Position numbers and translations under genes: made by a program
Virus record (IMG/VR): IMGVR_UViG_3300003872_000001
Coordinates: 43,323 to 107,322 of that record
DNA length: 64,000 nt
Direction: 5' to 3' (one strand)
DNA from: a virus
Notes under the pieces: model-generated
Database searches by the model: none
Told to the model about the DNA's origin: nothing
The model's input: the letters and a program-made list of their open reading frames with translations, nothing else
Shown here: positions 55,358 through 63,848 of the stretch, piece after piece
How the letters are laid out: every line of letters starts with the position of its first letter
Position numbering within the stretch: the stretch's first letter is position 1

Positions 55358-55877
55358 AGAATTAATAGAACATGCTATAGCGACTACATGGGATGATTAT
55401 GATCAGGATGTAGTAATACTAGATTTATCATCTTTATTTTTAATGTCACCAACTCATTTATTAATTCCTAGAGGTGAAAACTTTAATATACAGACTTCTA
55501 TTTTTATACAAGAGCTAATAGAAATTATTACAATAAGATATGTTAATTTAGATAACTCTTTAGCTATACGGGAATTATTGTCTGATATCATTACAAAAGT
55601 GAATACTTCCACTATGAGTACTTTATCTTTACATACTATATTACATAGTAAAAACTATTCCTTTATACTCATTGCAAATAAAATAAAGAAGTTTATAACT
55701 CATTATTTTAAATTGGTTAATCGTTATGCTAAGGGTTATATAAATGCGTATACGGTAAATCAAGCATCAGAGCTTAATATGATTAGTAAACTATACATAC
55801 CTACAGATATAACTGTTTATATATCAGATGCGACTGTTCGTATGCAAAGTGTACTAATTCTAAAGACAAGACGATGA
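55338..55877 (+). CDS. Unknown protein, 179 residues
   Basis: AGGAGG at 6 nt before ATG. A VVILDLSSLFLM segment is followed by a helical FIQELIEIITIRYVNLD pattern similar in layout to the other proteins of this cluster. Overlaps the next gene by ATGA. Confidence 0.6.
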   Translation: MSITIDRELIEHAIATTWDDYDQDVVILDLSSLFLMSPTHLLIPRGENFNIQTSIFIQELIEIITIRYVNLDNSLAIRELLSDIITKVNTSTMSTLSLHTILHSKNYSFILIANKIKKFITHYFKLVNRYAKGYINAYTVNQASELNMISKLYIPTDITVYISDATVRMQSVLILKTRR

Positions 55878-56242
55878 TAGTAAATAAAATCATAGACTTA
55901 ACTAAATTTAAAGCTATATGTGGTAGACTGGATACCGAATTATTCGAGTTATGGTTAGTGACAAATTTTCAGTTACATACAGACAAGAATATGAATACTA
56001 TTAAAATAGTTAATAAAAAAATAGCTAATGCTCTATTCAATAATGTAATTGAAGAAGATATAGGGCATAAAGAGATATTAGTATTTTATAAGGAAAAGGC
56101 TTATCTGACACATATTATAAGATATTATTCAATATTAAAACATATGATACTTAAGGAAGTATCTCCATATGTAAAGAACATTAAGTTTAAACAAGTTATT
56201 AGTGAGGAACCATATATGATAGAATTTGAGGTTACATTATGA
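55874..56242 (+). CDS. Unknown protein, 122 residues
   Basis: Starts inside the stop codon of the previous gene. Mixed fold ending in a beta segment (PYMIEFEVTL). Overlaps the next gene by ATGA. Not recognised. Confidence 0.55.
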   Translation: MIVNKIIDLTKFKAICGRLDTELFELWLVTNFQLHTDKNMNTIKIVNKKIANALFNNVIEEDIGHKEILVFYKEKAYLTHIIRYYSILKHMILKEVSPYVKNIKFKQVISEEPYMIEFEVTL

Positions 56243-56724
56243 ATCTAAGATCAAATATAAATAGAGTACTAGTGGAAGAGTATAAGTTAGACTTTGAAAA
56301 AGATAGGATATATATAGACATAACACTACCTATATCATTAATCTATAGGATTATAGATACAGGCAAGGTTAACATACTTGAAGTTAGTAAAATAATAGTT
56401 GAGATCATGATAATTAATTTTAAGTATAATGACTATCTAGGTATCGATAGTATTATAGGTTTATTAGAATATGAATTGGATTTGAATAATGGTTACGGTC
56501 AGACCGTAGATATGAATAATATATACACCATTATGATGGAAAAATCAGAAGAGTTTTCATTTATATATGAGTATATTTATAGTAGTATAGAAAAATTTAT
56601 AAAACCAGGTCATACAGTCGTTCCAATACAATGGGTAGGTGATAATTATTTTAATAATATGTCATTAGAGGTAGTTTTAACTAAACAAGATATAGATGTA
56701 AATCGACCAGGTTTGATTTATTAG
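56239..56724 (+). CDS. Unknown protein, 161 residues
   Basis: Coupled start (ATGA overlap). IYIDITLPISLIYRI near residue 27, a long helical middle, and a beta end (NNMSLEVVLTK). Layout resembles the other members of the cluster. Confidence 0.55.
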   Translation: MNLRSNINRVLVEEYKLDFEKDRIYIDITLPISLIYRIIDTGKVNILEVSKIIVEIMIINFKYNDYLGIDSIIGLLEYELDLNNGYGQTVDMNNIYTIMMEKSEEFSFIYEYIYSSIEKFIKPGHTVVPIQWVGDNYFNNMSLEVVLTKQDIDVNRPGLIY

Positions 56725-56741
56725 ATGGAAAGGAGTGTAAT

Positions 56742-57128
56742 ATGGGCGAAAGGGAAATATACATTTTAAGGATGCCAGAGCTACTTAGACAGTTCTTTAT
56801 AGATTTTAAATTAGCCAGTAATAAAGTATTTATTAATACATTTATCGAAGATCTTACAGATATCGCAAAGTCTATGATGTATAGTACAGATGGTGTTGTT
56901 ACTATCGATACACTAATAACAGATCTTAAGTCCGTAAATTTAAATCTAACTCCAGAATTTATTGATTATTTTAATCGTATTATTACTGATATTTGTTTAG
57001 AACTATTACAGATACTTGTTACATATAATCTGCATAATAGGCTCTTTTATGTTGATGTGACAAATACCAGAGGGATAGCATTATTAACATATGATGGAGA
57101 GTTATATTCTCCTACTAGAAAAATATAA
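56742..57128 (+). CDS. Unknown protein, 128 residues
   Basis: AAAGGAG before the ATG. Helical (FIDFKLASNKVFINTFIEDLTDIAKSMM) with a beta C-terminal end (GIALLTYDGELYS). Same overall layout as its neighbours. Confidence 0.55.
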   Translation: MGEREIYILRMPELLRQFFIDFKLASNKVFINTFIEDLTDIAKSMMYSTDGVVTIDTLITDLKSVNLNLTPEFIDYFNRIITDICLELLQILVTYNLHNRLFYVDVTNTRGIALLTYDGELYSPTRKI

Positions 57129-57143
57129 ATAAGGATATATATA

Positions 57144-57539
57144 ATGGTTACATTTAATATAAATAAAGTGTATAATTTTAATACATTAGCGCCAGTTATT
57201 TTAGGAGATCGTTATGAAAATATGACTGTCTTAGGTATTCTAACAGCTGAAGAAGCTATGAAATATCGTGATATTTACACATTGCATAATAATTTAATTC
57301 CTGTTATAACAGGACTACCTGTAAACGCAGGAGATTGTTCATTTTTACTATTAGAGAATACTAGTAAAGAAACTACGGTTCTAGCTATAGAATACATAGA
57401 TCCGGTCTCAGTGCAATTGGTTACATCTGTTAATATACGAGCAGATATAATGAATGTGTCCACAAATGACTTAGTTATCATTACATCATTATTGAAAGGT
57501 GCTGGTTATTATAATATAAATCTTTCAACATTCCAATAG
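57144..57539 (+). CDS. Unknown protein, 131 residues
   Basis: AAGGA 10 nt before the ATG. Beta-rich, small. Last gene of the six-gene run; its stop codon overlaps the terminator hairpin. Not recognised. Confidence 0.55.
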   Translation: MVTFNINKVYNFNTLAPVILGDRYENMTVLGILTAEEAMKYRDIYTLHNNLIPVITGLPVNAGDCSFLLLENTSKETTVLAIEYIDPVSVQLVTSVNIRADIMNVSTNDLVIITSLLKGAGYYNINLSTFQ

Positions 57540-57569
57540 ATATCAGTAGCTTAGTTGGCTACTGATATC
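57539..57569 (+). terminator. Hairpin after the small-gene run
   Basis: Arms GATATCAGTAGC and GCTACTGATATC around a 7-nt loop. GTAGC/GCTAC family. Confidence 0.7.
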
Positions 57570-57630
57570 TAGATTAAATCTTGATTTAAATTCTTAATTT
57601 ACTAACTTAAATGATTAAAAGGAGAAGAAT

Positions 57631-59742
57631 ATGTCACAAGTATTTAAACGAGATATTGATAGTTATCAACGATTACCAGACCCAGTTACGTGTTATATAA
57701 AAGATGCAGCTATTGCGTTATCTAAACGTAATAATAAATCTATAGAAGAAAACACTTTAATAGTTAAAAAGTTATTAACTAGTAGTGACATAAAAAATCC
57801 AGAAGTAACATTTAGAGAGACATTATCAAATGGAGATAGACAAACAAATACTGACAAATTAAGTGGGTATATAAAGCATATAAGAACAGATGCTGTTGTT
57901 ACGGCTCCGTCGTTTACATCTTATGTTCATCCAGATATAGCGAAGTCTTTACAAGCCGGATTTTTAGATAAAAATATTGCTTTAAGAAAAAGCGATAAAG
58001 CTAATGCGTTTCTATATAGACAAAAAGGCGATACTGATAAATTTATTTATTATAACACATTACAAAAAACAAGAAAGATATTTAATAACTCATTAAGTGG
58101 TGCATATGCTAGTAAGAGTACTATATTATATACACCTAGTGCACACTATACATTGACATCTACTACTAGACAGGTAGCTTCTATAGGTAATGCTATAAGT
58201 GAATCCATTATTGCTGGTAATAGGTTATATAAAGATTCAGATTCTGTTATTAACCATATATTAACATTGTGTAGATTTACAACACCTAGTGTTAAAACTG
58301 TAGTGGATTCATATCATTTGCATATTCCAACAACTGATGAGGTTATAGGAATTCTAAAAGCATCATCTGATAACTATTTCTTAGATGATACTGCATATAA
58401 GACTATAAGATCAATAATAGAAAATTGTAGTAAATACGAAAAATGCAATATAGTTTACAATAATGATCTTTGGAATTTAAAGGAGTTTAATCCAGATTTA
58501 ATTAAAGATTTTATTACAAAAATAATAAATAATGTCGTATTACCAATAAATGAGTTAGGAGATGTAGACTCTATACTAAATACAGCTGATGAAGGTATAC
58601 TCAACCTTTTATATCATTTGAATACTGAAATCTTAAGAGGTCAAGATAGACGAAAATGGTCTATTGAGATTAAACAAGTCATGGCATCTGGTGTGATTCA
58701 TGTTGAAAAATGCTTATTAGAATATGAGTTACTATTATCGACATTCTTAGTGACAGATGTATTACCTCCTAATATAGCATATATAAAAGATATGCTTCGT
58801 GATTGTATTGTGCTTAGTGATACTGATAGTACGGTGGCGTCTTATGACCAATGGAGTGATTGGTACTTCGGTAAACCTACCTTTGGACCAGAGGCTACTC
58901 AAGTTACAGCTGTAGTTATGACTATAACCACACAAGTCATGGATCATTATATAAAAATGTTTGCTAGTAATATGAATGTTGCTAAAAGTAATATGAATAC
59001 ATTAGTTATGAAGAATGAGTTCTATTGGTCTTCATTTAGTGCAGCTAATGTTAGTAAACACTATTATGCACAGATAATAATACAAGAAGGTAATGTGTTA
59101 CCAGAGCCAACACTAGAGTTAAAAGGTGTACATTTAATAGCATCAAAAAGTTCTAAAAGTATAAGGACTTCCGGACTAGAACTGATTAATACCATACAAG
59201 ATGCTATAAATAATGGTACTAAAATATCATTGACAAATTGCGCAACTAAAGTTGCGGATATAGAAAGAGAAATAATCAAACGTGCTAAGAACGGTGATAT
59301 AGATATATTTGATATGGAGAAGATAAAGGAAGAAAGTGCATATAAAAATGAAGCTAGTATGTCTCCATATCTACATCACTTATTGTGGAAAGATGTATTT
59401 AGTCAAAAATATGGTTCATCTGATGAACCGCAATACATGGTGTTAAAAATACCGACTCGTAATATGTCTAAACGTAAAATGAATAATTTCTTAGAAACTA
59501 TAGAAGATATAGAATTAAAAGAGAGATTAACATTATTTATAAAAAAATATAATAAGGAGCAAATAACTACATTTAAAGTACCATTAACTATAGCTGCTGA
59601 AAGTGGTGTGCCTGCAGAAATGTTATTGAATTTAGATATAGAACGACTAGTATCAACTAGTTGTAATATGTTATATGTAATATTAGAAACTATAGGTTTC
59701 TATAGGAAGAAGGAATTACTAGTTAGTCAAATGGGATATTGA
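57631..59742 (+). CDS. Family B DNA polymerase, palm/thumb subunit (split polymerase)
   Basis: 703 residues. It appears to be the C-terminal polymerase half of a B-family DNA polymerase. Motif B is seen as QKTRKIFNNSLSGAYASK (145-162, equivalent to Kx3NSxYG). Motif C is DTDS at 397-400. A KHYYAQ segment at 476-481 matches the KKRY-type motif, followed by LELKGVH (495-501), equivalent to the LDxKGxE motif. There is no 3'-5' exonuclease domain with its DIE and YDxxxFD motifs, so the exonuclease is likely encoded by another gene. GGAGAAG precedes the ATG. Confidence 0.75.
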   Translation: MSQVFKRDIDSYQRLPDPVTCYIKDAAIALSKRNNKSIEENTLIVKKLLTSSDIKNPEVTFRETLSNGDRQTNTDKLSGYIKHIRTDAVVTAPSFTSYVHPDIAKSLQAGFLDKNIALRKSDKANAFLYRQKGDTDKFIYYNTLQKTRKIFNNSLSGAYASKSTILYTPSAHYTLTSTTRQVASIGNAISESIIAGNRLYKDSDSVINHILTLCRFTTPSVKTVVDSYHLHIPTTDEVIGILKASSDNYFLDDTAYKTIRSIIENCSKYEKCNIVYNNDLWNLKEFNPDLIKDFITKIINNVVLPINELGDVDSILNTADEGILNLLYHLNTEILRGQDRRKWSIEIKQVMASGVIHVEKCLLEYELLLSTFLVTDVLPPNIAYIKDMLRDCIVLSDTDSTVASYDQWSDWYFGKPTFGPEATQVTAVVMTITTQVMDHYIKMFASNMNVAKSNMNTLVMKNEFYWSSFSAANVSKHYYAQIIIQEGNVLPEPTLELKGVHLIASKSSKSIRTSGLELINTIQDAINNGTKISLTNCATKVADIEREIIKRAKNGDIDIFDMEKIKEESAYKNEASMSPYLHHLLWKDVFSQKYGSSDEPQYMVLKIPTRNMSKRKMNNFLETIEDIELKERLTLFIKKYNKEQITTFKVPLTIAAESGVPAEMLLNLDIERLVSTSCNMLYVILETIGFYRKKELLVSQMGY

Positions 59743-59788
59743 TAATATCTATATTAACTTTCTGTTTGCTAGTAAGAAGTAGACTATA

Positions 59789-59817
59789 TTGATTCTAAAA
59801 AGAATTAAATATATAAT
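59789..59817 (+). promoter_or_regulatory. Early-type promoter, copy 4
   Basis: TTGATT at 59789-59794, 17-bp spacer CTAAAAAGAATTAAATA, TATAAT at 59812-59817. Drives the 152-residue gene. Nearly identical to copy 3. Confidence 0.8.
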
Positions 59818-59863
59818 ATTAAATTGTACACCTAGTATAAGATTAAATAAATAAGGATAAAAA

Positions 59864-60322
59864 ATGAGTAATGTTCTAAGTGAAGAAGCGTTGATGGTTA
59901 ACACTATGGTGTTTTTATTAATATTTTCAATCGATGATAAAGACACTCGCGGTAAAAGAGTTAGGAAGAAAATAGTAAGGAATATTAAATTTAAATTAGC
60001 TCAATTTAGAAATGAGAATAATCCTACTAGATACTTAGAGTTAGTTAATAAGGCGAGTGTAATATTAAAAGAAGTTAGTGACGCGACAGTTGAGAAGTCC
60101 ATTACACCATCAGCTATGCTAAACTTATTGTATTTCAAATACCCAGAGTTAGTAAAGGAACTAAATATATCAGTAAGAGATAAAGATAATTTAACAAAAG
60201 CATATACAGGTATTAACCTAACATGGCAAACAGTGAAATATACTAATAGACTAGTAGAGAAAATTAAAGAATATTTAGGAATATATATTCCTGTATGGGT
60301 CGATGAAGATATAGCATCATAG
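59864..60322 (+). CDS. Unknown early-type protein, 152 residues
   Basis: AAGGA 8 nt before the ATG, 46 nt after promoter copy 4. Helical with a very basic patch (DTRGKRVRKKIVRNIKFK near residue 26). Flanked by a strong hairpin. No family recognised. Confidence 0.6.
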   Translation: MSNVLSEEALMVNTMVFLLIFSIDDKDTRGKRVRKKIVRNIKFKLAQFRNENNPTRYLELVNKASVILKEVSDATVEKSITPSAMLNLLYFKYPELVKELNISVRDKDNLTKAYTGINLTWQTVKYTNRLVEKIKEYLGIYIPVWVDEDIAS

Positions 60323-60323
60323 G

Positions 60324-60355
60324 TTACTTTCCTCTAGCTAACTAGAGGAAAGTAA
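60324..60355 (+). terminator. Hairpin terminator
   Basis: Perfect 14-bp arms TTACTTTCCTCTAG and CTAGAGGAAAGTAA, loop CTAA, 2 nt after the stop codon. Its sequence differs from the GTAGC/GCTAC family. Confidence 0.75.
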
Positions 60356-60388
60356 GGTAATCATAATAAAAATTAAAAGGAATACAAT

Positions 60389-60835
60389 ATGTTTATCATG
60401 ACTAAAAAAAGTCGTGTGGGTATTATCCTAACAACTATCTTAGAAGATGATATAGAGGTTGCTAATATCGTTTATAGGAATACCGATAATGGTAAGTTTA
60501 CTGTAGAGGTCGCACTCACTTTTTTAGATGGTGTCCATGTTATTGGGAAATGGACTCGTGTTGAGAAACCGCCATTAGTATTTCTCAGGGGATATATCCA
60601 AGAACTTTTAAAGTATTTAGAAAGGTTTGATATCACTAAGATGTCAGTTAATTCGAAGGAGTACAACGAAGTAATTGAAAAACTTCAATCACTTCGTCAA
60701 GAGATGTTAACATCCCGAGCAAAGTATTACGCCATCAGCAAGAATACTAGATCTAAACACAGTACTATCAAAAGACGTATAATTTTTGATAGCACTGTTA
60801 CTGTTTACACTATAACAAAATGTAATCAACATTAG
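60389..60835 (+). CDS. Unknown basic protein, 148 residues
   Basis: AAGGA 8 nt before the ATG. Beta-rich first half (FTVEVALTFLDGVHVIGKWTR) and a strongly basic C-terminal third (SKNTRSKHSTIKRRIIF), suggesting nucleic-acid binding. Codon use looks less AT-rich than its neighbours. No family recognised. Confidence 0.55.
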   Translation: MFIMTKKSRVGIILTTILEDDIEVANIVYRNTDNGKFTVEVALTFLDGVHVIGKWTRVEKPPLVFLRGYIQELLKYLERFDITKMSVNSKEYNEVIEKLQSLRQEMLTSRAKYYAISKNTRSKHSTIKRRIIFDSTVTVYTITKCNQH

Positions 60836-60915
60836 GCTGGGTATGAAATGTGGCAAAATAAAAGGAGAACTACATCTAATAAAAAATAATAAAGAAATCA
60901 AAATAAGGACACATG

Positions 60916-61278
60916 ATGAATTTAAAAATGTACATACTTGATTTATTAAAAAATCAAAAAGATATTATTGCATATAATATAGGTATTGTGGCAACAATTA
61001 TAACTAATGGTGATAACCCAGCTTTGGATCCTATTCCGACAAAACTTGTATTACCAGATAACATTATCTTAAATATTGAGTATAAAGCAATTAATAATAG
61101 AATGAGCTTGTTGGTAACACCTGAACCAGGCACAGAATATGTGTTTCAAGATAATAAACCTGTAACAATACGACTGAATAATCCAGATATGGATATTATC
61201 TTAAGTAATTTAGCTACTATTATTGTTAATAGGTTTAATATCGGAACCTCTAATCAACTTCAAATAGCAATAAAGTAA
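60916..61278 (+). CDS. Unknown protein, 120 residues
   Basis: Two ATG codons in a row (60913, 60916); AAGGA spacing favours the second. Beta-rich middle (KLVLPDNIILNIEYKAI). Immediately upstream of the AAA+ ATPase gene (23 nt), so they are probably co-expressed and may act together. Confidence 0.55.
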   Translation: MNLKMYILDLLKNQKDIIAYNIGIVATIITNGDNPALDPIPTKLVLPDNIILNIEYKAINNRMSLLVTPEPGTEYVFQDNKPVTIRLNNPDMDIILSNLATIIVNRFNIGTSNQLQIAIK

Positions 61279-61301
61279 AAAGAAAGAAAGGATACTTTAA
61301 A

Positions 61302-62336
61302 ATGGAATCTAGAGTTAAAGGCGTTTATAAGTTAGTGAGGTATGGACAGGAATATAATTTAATATACGATCGTCCGTATCTAAATGTCCCAGAAAAAATT
61401 TATGGTAAAAGTGCTAAATATGCTGCTCATTTCTTTAATACATTTTTAGTATCTAAAGAATCTTGTGGCGCTATGTTAATAGGAGCTAAAGGTTCTGGTA
61501 AAACTGAGTTGAGTAATATGATAGGTAATATTGCTATTAATCATGGCCTATATGTAGTTGAAGTTACTAATATACAACCAACTATTTCTATAATCAATTA
61601 CTTAGATAGCTTGACAGATTGTGTCGTCATTTTTGATGAATTTGGTAAAGTCTTTCTAACAAGTTTACAAGATAAAATGTTAACTATGTTTAGTAATACA
61701 TTTAATAAAAAATTCTTTGTAATAACGGATAATGATTCATATAGGATTTCTAGTTTATTAATAGACAGACCAGGTCGCATACGGTACCATTTGGATATGA
61801 ATAGAGTAGAAGAAGATGTAGTAGTGGAGTATTGTGATGACAAAGGAGTTTCGAAACAATTCTTAAATGAACTTTTAGGCATATATAGATCAAGTACTAT
61901 ATTTAGCTTTGATCATCTTAAAGCATTAGTTAGTGAACATTTAATAGACACAAGTATACCCATAGAAGATATAATTAAAATATTAAATGTGAAAATTTTA
62001 GGTAAGAAAGTTGTTCTAGTAGCTGTAAAACTAGTACTTGATGATGATACCAAGTTAACAGATGAGAATAATGATGAATATGTAATAACATCTAATAATA
62101 CTATAGAAAGGACTCAATTTAATAGTAATGGTCGTTATTATATAAATTGGAAGAAAGTTAGTAAAGTTAGTGATGGAACAACACAGCCAACGGAACCCGC
62201 TTTTACAAGAGAGTCCAGCTCGATGGGAACACTGTATATTACGAATGAAGATGTGATAGATATAGATGAAAGTAATAGAAAGATTATTTGTAAAAAGGAT
62301 AATTTTAAAATTACATTAGAAATCAAAGATGTATAA
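61302..62336 (+). CDS. AAA+ ATPase
   Basis: 344 residues. Walker A GAKGSGKT at 61-68, Walker B VVIFDEFG (108-115), a sensor-like FFVITDND strand (138-145), and RPGRIRYHL (156-164), where arginine residues would act as sensor or finger. The order fits an AAA+ module of the Bcs1/FtsH-like kind. After the core comes a helical lid (to about 225) and a beta-rich C-terminal 110 residues of unknown role. Possible roles include remodelling of replication or virion complexes. AAGAAAGAAAGGA region precedes the ATG. Confidence 0.75.
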   Translation: MESRVKGVYKLVRYGQEYNLIYDRPYLNVPEKIYGKSAKYAAHFFNTFLVSKESCGAMLIGAKGSGKTELSNMIGNIAINHGLYVVEVTNIQPTISIINYLDSLTDCVVIFDEFGKVFLTSLQDKMLTMFSNTFNKKFFVITDNDSYRISSLLIDRPGRIRYHLDMNRVEEDVVVEYCDDKGVSKQFLNELLGIYRSSTIFSFDHLKALVSEHLIDTSIPIEDIIKILNVKILGKKVVLVAVKLVLDDDTKLTDENNDEYVITSNNTIERTQFNSNGRYYINWKKVSKVSDGTTQPTEPAFTRESSSMGTLYITNEDVIDIDESNRKIICKKDNFKITLEIKDV

Positions 62337-62343
62337 CTAGTAT

Positions 62344-62373
62344 TACTATAGTAGCTCACAGGCTACTATAGTA
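62344..62373. terminator. Bidirectional hairpin between convergent genes
   Basis: Arms TACTATAGTAGC and GCTACTATAGTA, loop TCACAG, followed on the plus strand by GTATTTTTTTTTT. GTAGC/GCTAC family. Confidence 0.75.
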
Positions 62374-62383
62374 GTATTTTTTT

Positions 62384-62921
62384 TTATTTTTTAATGGGAG
62401 CTGGTGTGCCTATCGGTCTAGGTACTTTTGGAAATTTTTTAGCTTTAGTAGCTGGTTTGATAGTTTCTTTTGGTTCAGCTTTTTCTTCTGATTTAGCTTT
62501 AGTAGCTGGCTTAGCTTTTTCTTCTGATTCAGCTGGCACAGTTTTAGTAACTGGTTTAGTAGCTGGCTTAGCTTTTTCTTCTGATTCAGCTGGCACAGTT
62601 TTAGTAACTGGTTTAGTAGCTGGCTTAGCTTTTTTCAGCTTTAGTAGCTGATTTAACTTCGGAATTTAATTTCCGTTTTAACATTAATACCTGTTCCTTT
62701 AATGTACTTATATCATTTTTGTATTCAGCAATACTAGCTTCTAGTTCTTGAATTTTGTCATCCTTTATTTTTACTGCATCATTATTATTATTAGTAAGTC
62801 TAGTTATAGTTTTTTCTAAACTAAGTATAGTGTCATTTAGATAATGTACACATGTAGCTCCGTATGACTTACTGAATAATTTTAAGATCTTTTTATGTAG
62901 TGAAAGTGGTGCGCACTTCAT
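62384..62921 (-). pseudogene. Coiled-coil protein with Lys/Pro/Ala-rich tail, frame interrupted at an A-run
   Basis: The first frame (62921-62625, 98 residues) is a coiled coil ending SATKAEKS-stop. Right at its end a run of six A (reverse strand GCTGAAAAAAGCTAA) separates it from an open frame that continues to 62384. Deleting one A gives KAEKAKPATKPVTKTV and then two 19-residue repeats of KPVTKTVPAESEEKAKPAT, ending PRPIGTPAPIKK. The repeat continuing exactly across the break shows that the two parts were one gene. The cause could be a sequence error, a mutation, or programmed slippage. Repeats of 57 bp at DNA level. AAGGAG precedes the ATG. Confidence 0.7.
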
Positions 62922-63062
62922 TATTACTCCTTAGATTTATTTATCAAATAATAGTAATGTACTAGAAAAGGTACCATAGACGAAATAGATAAAACTTATA
63001 AAGTACGTAATATTATGAGTGGTAATAACCATATCTTAAATTAAATGTGCAAGCCCGTACAT

Positions 63063-63098
63063 TCTAGTAATACTAGTGAATCTAGTAATACTAGTGAA
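63063..63098 (+). repeat. 18-bp direct tandem repeat before the 241-residue gene
   Basis: Two exact copies of TCTAGTAATACTAGTGAA, each itself containing an inverted repeat CTAGTAATACTAG, directly before the ribosome binding site AGAGGAGAAC of the next gene. Possibly an operator or a leader stem. Confidence 0.7.
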
Positions 63099-63112
63099 TC
63101 AGAGGAGAACAA

Positions 63113-63838
63113 ATGAGTGATACAACTAACGATATTTTGGCTTTAATGGAATCAGACGACAAACCATTTTCGGAACATACTACAACTAGTAGTAAGAAAG
63201 AAGATGATACTGATAATAAAGGTAAAAAGATAGATTTATGGAAAGATACGGATATTCCTAAAGTTAAAATCAATCCAGATACTATACATAAAGTGGATAA
63301 AAGTTATGCGATCTTTATACATAAACCAGAAACTGGTATACCTAAAGAGATCGGCGAGAAATTAAAAGAACTAACCAAAGCTCTTGCTACAAAAGGTTTT
63401 ATATTTAGATATAATGGTGATAATGAACCAATATTTAAAAGTATCTTGGATGCTGACAATATTATTGTTGATACATATTTACCATGGAAAAAGTTTAATA
63501 CTGATGCACCTAATATAAAAATGGTACGACCAGTCGAAATAGCTTATAAGCATGCTTCATATTATCATAAAGGCTTCCCAAAACTTCCTAATAATGTTAG
63601 GACTATATTAGCTAGAGATGTACATGTACTGCTCGGCGAAGATTGCCGACGTGCCGTTTCATTTATGATAGCATATACACCTGACGGATGTGAAAGTAAA
63701 AGTAAGATAGATTTTAAAACTACAGGAAATGTTTCTTTTCCTATAACAATAGCAGAAGAAGTTAATATCCCGGTATTCAATATTAAAAATGCAGATGCAA
63801 TTAATAGATTAATTGAATATCTTAAAACATTAAACTAG
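63113..63838 (+). CDS. SLOG/Rossmann-like nucleotide-binding protein
   Basis: 241 residues. AGAGGAGAAC precedes the ATG. The N-terminal 55 residues are acidic and disordered. The C-terminal domain has the pattern of phage SLOG-like proteins: TKALATKGFIFRYNG, ADNIIVDTYLPW, then SFMIAYTPDGCES and GNVSFPITIAEEVNIPVFNI (residues about 185-225). Such domains bind nucleotide ligands or DNA-processing partners; no catalytic role can be fixed. Neighbour genes give no further clue. Confidence 0.6.
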   Translation: MSDTTNDILALMESDDKPFSEHTTTSSKKEDDTDNKGKKIDLWKDTDIPKVKINPDTIHKVDKSYAIFIHKPETGIPKEIGEKLKELTKALATKGFIFRYNGDNEPIFKSILDADNIIVDTYLPWKKFNTDAPNIKMVRPVEIAYKHASYYHKGFPKLPNNVRTILARDVHVLLGEDCRRAVSFMIAYTPDGCESKSKIDFKTTGNVSFPITIAEEVNIPVFNIKNADAINRLIEYLKTLN

Positions 63839-63848
63839 GAGTTATTTA

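Noticed and set aside
62394-62651. Plus-strand Gly/Ala/Leu repeat frame
   Set aside because: Antisense of the Lys/Pro/Ala repeat tail; no start signal.
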